Source: Epithemia pelagica
Lineage: Eukaryota > Bacillariophyta > Bacillariophyceae > Surirellales > Surirellaceae
Length of the DNA stretch: 64,000 bases
Assembly: GCA_946965045.2 (NCBI GenBank)
Contig: OX337230.1
Span: 1,736,001 to 1,800,000, forward strand
Direction of reading: 5' to 3'
The position numbers and the translations under genes are program-made. Position 1 is the stretch's first letter. Each line of letters begins with the position of its first letter. Under the pieces are notes generated by a model, which was not told the origin of the DNA, did not search any database, and was given only the letters and a program-made list of their open reading frames with translations. This document shows, one piece after another, positions 10,573 to 20,719 of this stretch.

Positions 10573-13500
10573 ATGCCAATGAGACCGGTCGCGGTTACCG
10601 TGGCCCAGGACATGGACAATGGTGTCCATGTTTCTGGAAGGACAATGGACAGAGAGACGATGACTGGCACAGAGGATGACTCTCCACCACCTCCAGCACC
10701 AAGGGTGGTGCTGCACAACCCATACAAAAGGAAACCCAGTGAACAGGAGGGCATGGGTTGCCAAAGCCAACGACGAAACAACCAAACAAAACGGGCGAAA
10801 TCGTTAGCACAACACCAAACAAGCAACAAGAAAAGGAAACAAAAAGAGGCAAGGGAATTGAGACAGCTCACAGTGGAAAAGAAAAAGGCCTTTGAGCCTG
10901 AAAGGGACTGCAAGATCTGCAGTGCCAAGAGGCTTGGGACGAAGCCACCCAAACGACCACACCACGTCTTCTGCCCGAGAAACACAAAGACAAGAGGCAT
11001 ACCAGACCACTTGGTAGAGGCCATGAAGGAAGAAGAAAGGCTCAAGAAAGAGGCAAACAAGGAGGTCACTTACAACCCAATCATCATGACCCAAGAGGAC
11101 TTTAACCTCTTCTTCCAACTCAACAATAAAGCAGTTTGTGATGCTTCAAACGAAGCCACAACCATAACGGCGGCGGATATTGAGATTTCAAGTAAACGGG
11201 GAGGAAGGAAGAACTGTGTTGCGCGCACGGACGCTCTCATCAATAACAAAGTTTTGTCTTCGGTTGGGTCGGCGGAGTATGTCTTTATGAAATCGGTACT
11301 CAACAAATATAAAGAAATCACGCCAGACAGTTCGATTACATGTCCGAAGATGATTTTCGCGCTGGCCAAGACGATCGCTGAAACTTGTTTAGAGAAGAAG
11401 CGTGACCTGTCGTCACTTAAGGCATACATGCGCAACATGGAGTTCTGTGTGCCCGACGTGCGTGACAACAACAATGCCCTGTGGGACTCAATAGTAGGGT
11501 GCAAATTATACATTGTGGATTGGGGGCTATTTCTACCGGAAGAATTTAAAAATATTGGGCTCAAGTGTCCGAAGTGTAAGACTTGTACACTAAAAAGAGA
11601 CCGCACAAACCTGTCCAGGAGTAAGAGTTTGTTCCCGATTTTTAATCTTGGTGGTGCTCCACACTACGCCCTGGTCACGAACTACTACTGCCCGGAGTGC
11701 AAGGTGACGCATGCCGGCAACGACGGCGCACTTCTGAACATGATGCCCTCACATTTTCAGAAATGGTACCCAGTCAAGGCAAAGTGGGCTCGAGGTGCAC
11801 AGCACTTGGATGTCATCTCTACAACCATGATTGAGGAGTTGATGATCACCCATGGGAATGGAGATCTCGTCAGTGACCTAATATATGCTGCAATCAATCG
11901 TGATTATAGAGACAGGGTGACTAACTATATGTCCTTTTGTGACTCTACACATCAGAGGGCCCACGACTATCCAGAGAAAGATGGAGAATGGTTGACCAGG
12001 TTCCCTCCATTGGGCGAAACCATCCGAAAAGCCTATCTAGAGGCCAGTCAGAGCACCTGGAATCCGTGGAGATTGAGTGACAAAGACAGGCACACGCGCG
12101 AAATACAAGCAGTCAAATGCTCGACAAGCTTTGCTCAAGATCATACTTACCAAGTTGTAAAAAATTATCCCAAAAGGATACAAGCCGAGGCCCTGTTTGA
12201 TTGTTGTAATGAACATGGGGAAGTGCTCTTGGCTGTTCTTGTCAAAAGTACAGAAACCAAGCATTTCTCACACGCCGCAACCCAACTGGCCAAGCGACCA
12301 GGATTCCGACCATCTATCATGTATTCGGACACCTTCCCGCACAAAAAAGGCTATTGGGAGGAATTGTTGGGTAAAGGCAAAGAAGGGAATAATGTCCAAG
12401 GTAGACTGGGCCTGTTCCATTTCATTCGCCGAATCACCAAGACCATGCGTCCGAGTCACATAGACTATGGTGATGCAATGCGTGACCTCCTCGACTGTCT
12501 ATACGAGTATGACGACGGCGACTTTGGCAGACTCGTGACAGCCCTAAAGAATGGAGAAATGTCGGCAACAGGTGAGAAGTACAGTGACAAAGGCATTGCA
12601 GAGATGCGCCAAACAAAAACCTTTCGACAAAGGTATGGAAAGTACTTACGGAAGAAGATTCGGGGGAAACAGGCCATCACAACAAAACTAGAAGAATGGA
12701 AAACCAAGTACAAGGTGAGAGCTTCCGAGGGTTCGAGTCCAGCACGAGGGAGGCTTGATCCGCGTACACAGCAATCTCTGTTCACTGCTGAAACGCACCA
12801 GGCAATCGAAAACTGCAAAAACAAAGCGGAGTTCTTGTCGGATCCACTGCCAACAAAGAAAATGTATCGTGAGATCAAGGCCCATCCCAATTCAAAGCAC
12901 GGGTTGAGTGAGTTTGTGTCTTACCGTGGTGAAAGTAAGCTCGAATCGTGGCACGACAACCTTGCCCATTTTGGGAATGGAGGTATGAACGAGGCACTCA
13001 GCGATGTGCTGAATCTCTGTGGAACAGCACGATACAACAAGAAAATACGACAAAACGTCCGTTTAGCCAATCTCAATTCGCAACAACGCAACAAGAACAT
13101 GCCTGCAGCATGGGAAGGAGTTGTGAGTCACTGGAATCACTGCGAGTTGGCATTCATCAACAAGCTTGCCGTTCGCTGCGGGGCAAAGAAACCGTTCGAC
13201 TACGTGGAGGACTTACCGGACGACAACGGTGAACGCTTCTTCTCGGAATATCTCTCAATCCAAACAGAGATCCAGCAACAATGGCCGCTCCAATTCTTCC
13301 ACAATGACCACTGTCCCTGCAATGGCTGTTCCAGTTATCTCCACAATAAAACACAACTTGCAATTGAAGAAATGAGAGACGATCATGAAGACAACAATGA
13401 TGACAACAACAACGGACAGCACGACGAGGAAGATGAATCAGATGAAGAGCAAGACATGAATGAAGAAAAAGAAAAGGAGAGTGACAGCGAAGATATCAAT

Positions 13501-13947
13501 ATGGCAGAGGAGGAGGGTGAGACAAACAGTATGCAAGCTGAATCATCTCCAGTGGCCGCCCATTTCCAGCCTGCAAAGAATCCAAATGCAACAACAACAA
13601 CAACAACAACAAACATTACCATGCCTCCAACACAACAACAAATGATCCAGCACCAAGCGGTGCCATCCATGCAACACAACCAGACCAAGGTCTATCACTA
13701 CCAGCAGCAATTGCTGCAGCAGGCAGCTTTCTTGTCCACGATCCTCTGCCAGCAAACAACGGCCGTGCCCAATCCGGCCCATCAACAAATACTGCTGCCA
13801 AATCAACCACCACCACAATTCCCCCCGCAACTTCCAACCAACAACTGTTGCATCCGCAACATTCAGTACTGGAATCGCCCCAATCGAAGGGGCATCCCAC
13901 CGCATGACAAATCATGCCGAAACCATGCGAGCAATCGTCTGTGTTGA
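10573..13947 (+). CDS. DDE-type transposase-like protein with zinc-ribbon-like domain
   Basis: A single open frame of 1,124 aa. The N-terminus is basic with a CKIC...CPRN cysteine pattern (about residues 113-136), possibly DNA-binding. A Cys-rich segment LKCPKCKTCTL...NYYCPECK (about 331-377) followed by MPSHFQKWYPV resembles the zinc-binding region found before transposase cores (DUF6729-like). The presumed RNase-H-fold core has candidate acids D523 (QDHTYQVVKNYPKR), D586 (IMYSDTFPHKKGYW) and E791 (RGESKLESWHDNLAHFG). The tail is acidic (D/E-rich, ~935-985), then has a T run and Q-rich stretches. It is probably the transposase of a DNA transposon (Zisupton/KDZ- or MULE-like; superfamily not certain). 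No convincing terminal inverted repeats were found by eye. Overlapping minus-strand frames are shadows. Confidence 0.65.
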   Translation: MPMRPVAVTVAQDMDNGVHVSGRTMDRETMTGTEDDSPPPPAPRVVLHNPYKRKPSEQEGMGCQSQRRNNQTKRAKSLAQHQTSNKKRKQKEARELRQLTVEKKKAFEPERDCKICSAKRLGTKPPKRPHHVFCPRNTKTRGIPDHLVEAMKEEERLKKEANKEVTYNPIIMTQEDFNLFFQLNNKAVCDASNEATTITAADIEISSKRGGRKNCVARTDALINNKVLSSVGSAEYVFMKSVLNKYKEITPDSSITCPKMIFALAKTIAETCLEKKRDLSSLKAYMRNMEFCVPDVRDNNNALWDSIVGCKLYIVDWGLFLPEEFKNIGLKCPKCKTCTLKRDRTNLSRSKSLFPIFNLGGAPHYALVTNYYCPECKVTHAGNDGALLNMMPSHFQKWYPVKAKWARGAQHLDVISTTMIEELMITHGNGDLVSDLIYAAINRDYRDRVTNYMSFCDSTHQRAHDYPEKDGEWLTRFPPLGETIRKAYLEASQSTWNPWRLSDKDRHTREIQAVKCSTSFAQDHTYQVVKNYPKRIQAEALFDCCNEHGEVLLAVLVKSTETKHFSHAATQLAKRPGFRPSIMYSDTFPHKKGYWEELLGKGKEGNNVQGRLGLFHFIRRITKTMRPSHIDYGDAMRDLLDCLYEYDDGDFGRLVTALKNGEMSATGEKYSDKGIAEMRQTKTFRQRYGKYLRKKIRGKQAITTKLEEWKTKYKVRASEGSSPARGRLDPRTQQSLFTAETHQAIENCKNKAEFLSDPLPTKKMYREIKAHPNSKHGLSEFVSYRGESKLESWHDNLAHFGNGGMNEALSDVLNLCGTARYNKKIRQNVRLANLNSQQRNKNMPAAWEGVVSHWNHCELAFINKLAVRCGAKKPFDYVEDLPDDNGERFFSEYLSIQTEIQQQWPLQFFHNDHCPCNGCSSYLHNKTQLAIEEMRDDHEDNNDDNNNGQHDEEDESDEEQDMNEEKEKESDSEDINMAEEEGETNSMQAESSPVAAHFQPAKNPNATTTTTTTNITMPPTQQQMIQHQAVPSMQHNQTKVYHYQQQLLQQAAFLSTILCQQTTAVPNPAHQQILLPNQPPPQFPPQLPTNNCCIRNIQYWNRPNRRGIPPHDKSCRNHASNRLC

Positions 13948-14746
13948 GAAAAAATAAAAATAGTTAGTGAAATGAAAAAAGCAACATGATTCGGGCACCA
14001 GCAGTGCTTGAGCACTTACCATGGTGCTGTTACCGGAAACAGAAGAACGAAAGAAAACAGTATTGGCAAGAACACAACAACAGTAGTGAGAAAACCATCG
14101 TCCAAGAAATAATGAGCTAGAGGAAAATGAGCAACCACTTCCGAAATCCTGCCGTAGCTAGGCTTACCTTGTACCAGTGGTACGAGACTTCTACGCACTC
14201 TTTTGTGGTGAATGCTAATATCTTCGCTGGAGAAGCAATCGGGCATATGTGAGTATGACACTGTTTACCTTAAGCAAAAGACAGTCGCTTCAGGCACTTG
14301 CCGTGGACTCATACGTACTGTGGTAGTGGGGATCTGCCAAATCCCCTCCTTCCTGCTTCGTGGTCCACCACGCACTCACCACACATTGCACACATGGGCA
14401 GAAACAGTGACAAAGACAACAGCCAATTAGATCACATTCTGATAGCGGCAATCGCACGTTCTCGACGAAGGGAATCTTACCATAATTTCTTCCTTCTTTT
14501 TCTTTTTTCCTTTTCTTCTTCTTTTTTTCTCCTCCTTTTTTCCCCTCCTCTTCTGTAAGATCCCCCTATATTTTCCGTCATGGGTGGGAAAACAACAAAG
14601 ACTAGAAAGAATTTTTTTAGCTCAAGAGTCGAAATTCAGTACTTTTCACCAAAAGCTTCCCACGTTAGGCAGAAAACGCCGGGCCAACCCCTATTCAAAA
14701 CCATTCAGCCCCGAAGAAAAACAATGATCGAAGAACGGTCATCCAT
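13948..14746. other. Non-coding region between transposase and LINE
   Basis: 800 bp of low-information sequence, probably the 3' part of the transposase element plus the LINE insertion flank. It contains a palindrome GTACCAGTGGTAC near 14171 and the pyrimidine tract listed separately. No gene is supported. Confidence 0.4.
14486..14554. repeat. Polypyrimidine tract
   Basis: About 69 nt of almost only T and C on the + strand (polypurine on the - strand). Simple low-complexity sequence; potentially H-DNA-forming. Confidence 0.7.
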
Positions 14747-14976
14747 TGTTTTATCAATCCATTAAATAAAAAAAAAATAATAATAACGCAATGATTAGTT
14801 TAACGATAAACTGCCGAAGGCTTTAACGTCGCTTGTGTACCTAGGGGAGACGAATCCCGCCCGGACAAGTCGACCAATTGAAACATGAAAAAAGGAGGAA
14901 ATGGAAGATGTGAAAAAGAGTAAAATGCACACAGTCGAGAACACAACACATCGAGAATAGGGGCGCTCCACCCGGG

Positions 14977-17900
14977 CTAGGAAGACGAAGCCCGTGGCTG
15001 GAGGAAAAAGGACCGAAAGGCGCGCTGTTGTCGTCGCAGGGACCGAGCAGCAGCAGAGACAATCGGAGTAGAAAGCCGACGAAGAAAAGCCTGTTGGATG
15101 TGAGGCGGATCTTGGAGACGGCGCTCCAAGGGACGGCGAAAAAGGAGACGTAAAAGAGGAGTAGAACGGAGAGGGCCCGAATACGCCAGTCGGATGGCGT
15201 CCTGACGCTCCGCGTGGAGGCGGAGAGCCCCGTTGGCATGGTAAATCGCGTTGCGATGTTCCCATTGGTCCCACGAGGTGTTCCAAATCTGCTGGATGAG
15301 CAACGCAAGCCACCGTCGACCGGAGTACCTTTTCCCGAGGAATCTATAATGCGCTTGTTGTATTTCTGCCCAGTGGTTCGACCAAAATCCCATGACTGCA
15401 GCCGTCCATCCCATTTGTGCTTGGTCTGTCACCGCTTCCCGCAAACCAGGAACGGACGTAAAGGGAGCCACGTACTCCGTGTCCTCAACCCATGCGCGCA
15501 GATGGTCTAAAATGAACCGTGCCACCGTGGGCTGGGTGTGCCGTAAGGCCATCCATCGGTCAAGGCGGGCCAATGCCTCATGCCAGAGAGCTTTGGCCTC
15601 CGGATGGGAACACTGAAGGACATGATCCGCCGACTCCACCGCTGCGCCACACCGGGGGCATCGAGGGTCGCGCCACTTCCGACGCCGAACCATCTCGACG
15701 CCCACTGCCGAGCGAGTCGCCGTATGCTTGATCACCCAGTGGCGGCGGTTTTGTTGGAGTTGTCCGAGGGCGAGGGAGCGAGCAGCCCAATCAACCGACG
15801 ACGAGGGAGCCCGACCAAATCGTTGGAGTCTCTGCCAATGATCGACCAATGGTGGCCGAAGGACGTGTTCCCGGATGGTAGCTGCCAGGGAGGAAACCAC
15901 CTCCTTTTCGCCCACAGAGAGCGAAGGGAGGGGCGCGGTAGGAAAAGACGGGAAGCAATTCGGAGAAACAAGCGAGTACACTGCCGAGGCACATGAATCC
16001 ATGTAAATATTCCGTCGCGCCCATATATCCAATTGAGCAGTACCCTGGTCCTGATGCCCTTTGACGTGGAACCCATGCCAGTGGATTGCTGGGAGGCCAT
16101 CTAAAAGAAAGCGGCAGTAGGACAACAGGTCCCAACTGTGATCCGCGACAGTAGCCGGAGTGGGTCGACGGAATACTCTGCCCAACACCGAGTCGCTATC
16201 CGTTGCAAAATGGACAGTGCCCTGGAGGTCTGGCACCCAGCGGGCGACACAGCGCAAAAGGGACGCGATCCCAATTACTCCAGCCAACTCACTTCGAAAG
16301 GAACAATGGGCCGCAACTGGGCCAGGAATACGAAAACCGGCGGCGAGGACGGCAACCTCAGAATCAGTCGTCGCGATCCCCCAGGCACAAGTACCAGCCA
16401 CGGATTCCCGAGCGGAGCCATCCGAAAAAGCAGCCAACTGACCCAAATGGAGGGCCGACACGATACGCGACAGCACCGCGTCCGAGGGCGGGATAAACCA
16501 AACCGGAGTCACTTGAGCCAAGACCGGACAACCCCAATCAAAAGAGACAGGGGTTGAAGGGGGAGGGGGGAATAAGACGGACAGGTCCACAGGGACTGAG
16601 TCGGTGTACAAAAGGATCGGCGATGCAGATGGGCCATAGATGTCGGCTGCAAATAAGGGAGGATACAAGGCCAAACTAGCAACTGACAAATATTTTGGAG
16701 AGAGATCAAAAACGGGGCGACCACGAAGAGAAGGGCGTGCAATCGCCAGCTGCCAGATGCCATCCCCGCGGGGAAGGCACAGTCGGTTCCAATGGGGACA
16801 AAACAACGCTAAAGAGGAAAGGACGGACGGGACCTCCCAAGACCCCAGAGTCGTAACCACTCGACGAAAACGGGCCTCCACCCCAAAGGTAGACATTAGG
16901 GCTTCCCGCCATTCATGCCAGGCAAGGGCAGATGTCGGCGGGGAACGAGGCCACCATTCAAGATGCGGTCGGCGGCTGCACGGACCGGACCCAGTCCAGG
17001 CGTCCAGAAGGATATACCGCCCATCAACCGAAGTGATATCAGCTAGAGTAAAGGCTCGAAGGAACATACGACACGCGTTGAGCCGGGCCAGGGCAGTAGG
17101 ATTGCGAATACCAGCCGACCAAAAAGCCGCCATGAGAAAGGAGTCACCCGCGCGTAATATAGGGATGGCCGGAATGGGAGATGAGAGCGCGACGGAGTAG
17201 CGAGAACAAAAAGACCATAAGCTCGTACACCACGTGGGCACCGCGCATTTGGACCAGTCCTGGAAATTTAACGCAAGGGGATTACCTGCAGTGCCCAACT
17301 CCAGCTGCAGAAACTCAAGGGTGTTGCGAAGGAGGAAGCCGGTAATAGACGATTCAGAGTGTCCAAAAGAGATGAAGGCCGTCAGGTGAGCAATAGCTTG
17401 CTCCACGTACAAGTCAGGAACCGCAAACCCACCCGTCACCTGAGGACCGTGGACCACGGGCCGCGGCATCGACCGAACAATGTGCGAGCGACTGAGGCCA
17501 ATCTTCAGTAGCGGAGAGCAAAGTGATCGGCATTCAGCTTCGGAAAACGTCGTAGCAGCTAGTGGGTATTGGAGCGTTTTGAAGATACCGGTGTGGAGTG
17601 ACATCCAGACGAGGTGGTGGGGCAAGGTCCTGACGCAAATCCGTTCGGTCCAGTTTTTAACTTTCGACTCCAAATAGGCATATTCCGCTTTCATGCTACC
17701 ATCAGGCGCCGTCCAAACCCCGAGCGTTTTGCGAGCCTCCATGGGAGAAACGCGCTCAATAGGAACTACGCGGCCGGAAGGTGACCGTATCCGCAAAGTG
17801 GCAGGAGAGTCAGCCGGAGCTACCAAGCGCCACTGGCCGTCATGCCAACGATGATCCACAAGGTACCAGTGGCATTTGGCCGGCGACAACGCACCACCAG

Positions 17901-20580
17901 AGGCCCGAAGAGACGCCTCCCAAAAGTTGGCACTAGCTTGGAGTCGCTCGGCCACCTGAGTCGCTGTCGCGGAAGCAGACACACCATCGACGACCAGGTC
18001 TGTGTCGTCCACGAACGCATAGCCCACGAACAAAAAGGACGAGCCCGAATGGGGGGAGCGAAGAAAAAGACCATAACCGCGTTGCCTCATAGCATTGAAA
18101 ATCGGGGTACTGACGACCGCCCAAATTGCGGGTCCAGCCCCATTGCCTTGACCGATGCCTTGGACCGGAACCAAGTGCCCAGCAGCCGAGAAAGATGTCG
18201 TTGAGTCACCATACGCTGTACGAATAAAGTGGCGAAGGTGTTGGATCGGCCCCAACGACGCGTCTACCAAAGAGGGAGGAACACCACAGCGCTGCATGGC
18301 TAACCCCGCCGAGCTATGGCCAATACGGTCGTAGCACGACTTCGCGTCGTTGGAACACAGACCACCGGGACGGCGTGTTTGTCGCATAAGGTCAAAGGTT
18401 AGAACCTTGTTCAAACACTGGTAAATGGCGCTATGGCCTCGCCGACTGCCATACTGTTCTGGGGCTAACAAGGAATTCGCCTCGGCGTATCGCATCATCG
18501 ACCGCCCCATCAGCTTGTTGTTGTGGTTAAAGTCAGCTTCGTACAGAAGAATGGTACGAAGCTTGGAGACTTTAACCACGCCGGGTTTCTTCTCCAACAT
18601 TACATTCAACCCTTGTTGCCACCGGACCGGAAGGTACCCAGAAATAGAGGGAATCCGGCCCAATGCGGCGTCCACCGAACCCAAGGACGGCGAGAGACTA
18701 TTAGCCATGAAATGGCCAAAATGAAGACCTGAAGGACCGGAGGCGGTATACTCGTCCATCTTCTGCCACGAGGCACAGTAAGCCGGAGTACGAAAGTCAA
18801 GATCAAATGGATGAGGCGCGACGAGTACAGAGGGTCGGCGGTGGTGGGAGAGGTAAACCGCGGCTTCTGGGGAGATGAGATCAGCCACACGCGAAGGATC
18901 CCCCGAGGTCAATAACTGGTCGGCATAGGCCGAAGTACCGGTAGGCCCCAAAGCCTGAACAAGGGCGGGTTGTAAAAGATCCGTATCAGACGCCTGGCGG
19001 AACCGTCGATTGTTTTCCGCGAGACAACCAGTTTCCATCCCATCACGGTCTGTCCTGGTCACCCAAGCACCGTCCCATTCGCCGTCCACCCAGGCCCCGG
19101 GGCCCGAGGGGAGCTGAACTTCTGTGAGGCCTTTCCGAGACGTAGGAGCAAGAACTTGGCGGAGAGTCCGAGCATCCTGGCGCTGTTGCTCACGGCGGAG
19201 AAGGTTGGCTAAGCCGGATTTGGCCGAATCCCAACCCGCAGCGGCGCGTGCGTCTATCAGAGAATGGAGGAAGGCCTGCCGAGCGTGGGGAGCATCTCGC
19301 TTGAGCCGTTTGTATTCGGCCCAAGCCGTCTGCCTGTGCAGCAGGATTTCATCCACCGGCATGCACGAGGGAAGTTCAAGACCGGCTTTGGTGGCCAACC
19401 GACGGAGAAATTTCGGACTCACATGGCGCCCAATCGCCGAAGTGTACAGCCGGTCCCAGAAACGGTGAACTGCCAGTGCACGCGCTAAGATAGGAGACCA
19501 CGGAACAGCACCCGTCCGCAGTTTCCGGCATTTGCTGTCGGCCAGAAAGATGCCTTGAACACGGAGAGCATCGAGTCGTTCCCATTCCAGCGCCTGCTCC
19601 TCAGAGAGTGGCCCAGTTATTGACTGTTCCAGGAGAAAGGTACGGCGCTGAACATCATGCTGGGAGTAGAATTCGTGGAGGGTTGTTTGGTACCGACGAA
19701 CAACGCGCGGGTCCCGACACTGGAGGCGACGTGCGACGCGTGGAGCGACAGGGGCCGACATGACACCGAAAACCTCAACCAAGGGGATGTCTACCCACAG
19801 GGCGCGATGATCCCCAGGGGCCTCACCAAAGGAGAAATATCCGCACTGGCTGCCCGTCAAAGAGGGGGACGACCCGAACATAGCATCAATAGGTCGCGAC
19901 CCACGGTTGTGGGTCGGTGGTGCAGTAGCTCTGTCATGACGATGGAAGTGAAGGTTAGGCATGGAAAACGGAGCCATAGCTTGGTCGACCACGTTGGCTG
20001 GCGTCCACAGCAGGGGTTCGTTGGCGTCAAGGGCCAACAAGATCTGTTCCCCAGAATCGTAGGCCGACTGAAGCATCACCTGGAGGTCGTCGAGAAATAG
20101 TTGCCGTGGGTCCCCAAGTCGGGGAGGGTCGGAAGATTCAAAAACCCGAGAGTGCTGATTCCACGTTGAGCCCGCGTCACGGGGATTGAGAACCGGGCGA
20201 TACGCGCTGACAATGCGTAATAAGGAGCCATGGTGACCCCGTAAGCGCACCCAGACCCACCGGCCAAGGCCGGACGGGTCACTGCCCGACCCACACACCC
20301 GCCCTGTATGACTATCCCGGACCAACAAACCCACGCCACCGCGTTGTAAAGGGGAGGACCAATCGCGGTCAGTGTGCCACGCTACTTTGGTGAAGGTAGA
20401 CTGAAACCACGGGCGTACTAAATGGGAGAATTGTTGTTCTTCTTGTAGGTTGTGCCAGGCAATATTTAGTTCCGAAAGGCACAGGACATCGATTTTGTTG
20501 TCAATGATAAAAGCTTGGAGTTCCGCGTATTTGGGGTGTGTAGCCTGCAGGGGCAGACCAGACACATTTTGCGCCACCAC
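14977..20580 (-). CDS. LINE ORF2: endonuclease, reverse transcriptase, RNase H, zinc finger
   Basis: 1,867 codons from a GTG at 20580. Domains in order: APE/EEP endonuclease (QNVSGL, Glu in DVLCLSELN, LALDANE, GDHRALW; residues ~1-270) and RT (motif A NDAKSCYDRI at ~745, motif B GIGQGNGAGP, catalytic FVDDTD at ~857). RNase H follows (FSDGSA ~1388, FRSELAG, ATDSDSV ~1460, KGHQDQG ~1508), then a CPRC-x8-H-x3-C finger at ~1636. It nicks the target DNA and copies the element RNA onto it. No ATG precedes the endonuclease. The frame is open upstream to 20778 and overlaps the end of ORF1 in the +1 frame, so translation by frameshift, reinitiation or non-AUG start is likely. The C-terminus carries QRAFRSFF, similar to a PCNA-binding box. 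Confidence 0.9.
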   Translation of the reverse strand: MVAQNVSGLPLQATHPKYAELQAFIIDNKIDVLCLSELNIAWHNLQEEQQFSHLVRPWFQSTFTKVAWHTDRDWSSPLQRGGVGLLVRDSHTGRVCGSGSDPSGLGRWVWVRLRGHHGSLLRIVSAYRPVLNPRDAGSTWNQHSRVFESSDPPRLGDPRQLFLDDLQVMLQSAYDSGEQILLALDANEPLLWTPANVVDQAMAPFSMPNLHFHRHDRATAPPTHNRGSRPIDAMFGSSPSLTGSQCGYFSFGEAPGDHRALWVDIPLVEVFGVMSAPVAPRVARRLQCRDPRVVRRYQTTLHEFYSQHDVQRRTFLLEQSITGPLSEEQALEWERLDALRVQGIFLADSKCRKLRTGAVPWSPILARALAVHRFWDRLYTSAIGRHVSPKFLRRLATKAGLELPSCMPVDEILLHRQTAWAEYKRLKRDAPHARQAFLHSLIDARAAAGWDSAKSGLANLLRREQQRQDARTLRQVLAPTSRKGLTEVQLPSGPGAWVDGEWDGAWVTRTDRDGMETGCLAENNRRFRQASDTDLLQPALVQALGPTGTSAYADQLLTSGDPSRVADLISPEAAVYLSHHRRPSVLVAPHPFDLDFRTPAYCASWQKMDEYTASGPSGLHFGHFMANSLSPSLGSVDAALGRIPSISGYLPVRWQQGLNVMLEKKPGVVKVSKLRTILLYEADFNHNNKLMGRSMMRYAEANSLLAPEQYGSRRGHSAIYQCLNKVLTFDLMRQTRRPGGLCSNDAKSCYDRIGHSSAGLAMQRCGVPPSLVDASLGPIQHLRHFIRTAYGDSTTSFSAAGHLVPVQGIGQGNGAGPAIWAVVSTPIFNAMRQRGYGLFLRSPHSGSSFLFVGYAFVDDTDLVVDGVSASATATQVAERLQASANFWEASLRASGGALSPAKCHWYLVDHRWHDGQWRLVAPADSPATLRIRSPSGRVVPIERVSPMEARKTLGVWTAPDGSMKAEYAYLESKVKNWTERICVRTLPHHLVWMSLHTGIFKTLQYPLAATTFSEAECRSLCSPLLKIGLSRSHIVRSMPRPVVHGPQVTGGFAVPDLYVEQAIAHLTAFISFGHSESSITGFLLRNTLEFLQLELGTAGNPLALNFQDWSKCAVPTWCTSLWSFCSRYSVALSSPIPAIPILRAGDSFLMAAFWSAGIRNPTALARLNACRMFLRAFTLADITSVDGRYILLDAWTGSGPCSRRPHLEWWPRSPPTSALAWHEWREALMSTFGVEARFRRVVTTLGSWEVPSVLSSLALFCPHWNRLCLPRGDGIWQLAIARPSLRGRPVFDLSPKYLSVASLALYPPLFAADIYGPSASPILLYTDSVPVDLSVLFPPPPSTPVSFDWGCPVLAQVTPVWFIPPSDAVLSRIVSALHLGQLAAFSDGSARESVAGTCAWGIATTDSEVAVLAAGFRIPGPVAAHCSFRSELAGVIGIASLLRCVARWVPDLQGTVHFATDSDSVLGRVFRRPTPATVADHSWDLLSYCRFLLDGLPAIHWHGFHVKGHQDQGTAQLDIWARRNIYMDSCASAVYSLVSPNCFPSFPTAPLPSLSVGEKEVVSSLAATIREHVLRPPLVDHWQRLQRFGRAPSSSVDWAARSLALGQLQQNRRHWVIKHTATRSAVGVEMVRRRKWRDPRCPRCGAAVESADHVLQCSHPEAKALWHEALARLDRWMALRHTQPTVARFILDHLRAWVEDTEYVAPFTSVPGLREAVTDQAQMGWTAAVMGFWSNHWAEIQQAHYRFLGKRYSGRRWLALLIQQIWNTSWDQWEHRNAIYHANGALRLHAERQDAIRLAYSGPLRSTPLLRLLFRRPLERRLQDPPHIQQAFLRRLSTPIVSAAARSLRRQQRAFRSFFLQPRASSS

Positions 20581-20719
20581 ACGGAGAATTTGATCTGATG
20601 GAGAAGTGGCTAGGGGGTCCCCCCACTCCTCAGAGACAGAGGGGGAGGAAAGGGGCCTTATTGCAGTCCTCTCGGTGTCCCGGGTCGTAAGGTGCGAGCG
20701 CCGGGACGAGGTGGAGGGA

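Noticed and set aside
10168-11606. Several 100-210-aa minus-strand frames
   Set aside because: Antisense shadows of the transposase gene, with hydrophobic/Cys-Ser-Phe-rich content typical of reverse frames.
12720-12745. GGGTTCGAGTCC resembling a tRNA T-arm
   Set aside because: Lies inside the transposase reading frame and has no cloverleaf partner sequences.
14795-15313. Minus-strand frames of 155-172 aa at the LINE 3' end
   Set aside because: They overlap the ORF2 C-terminus in other frames and have no independent support.
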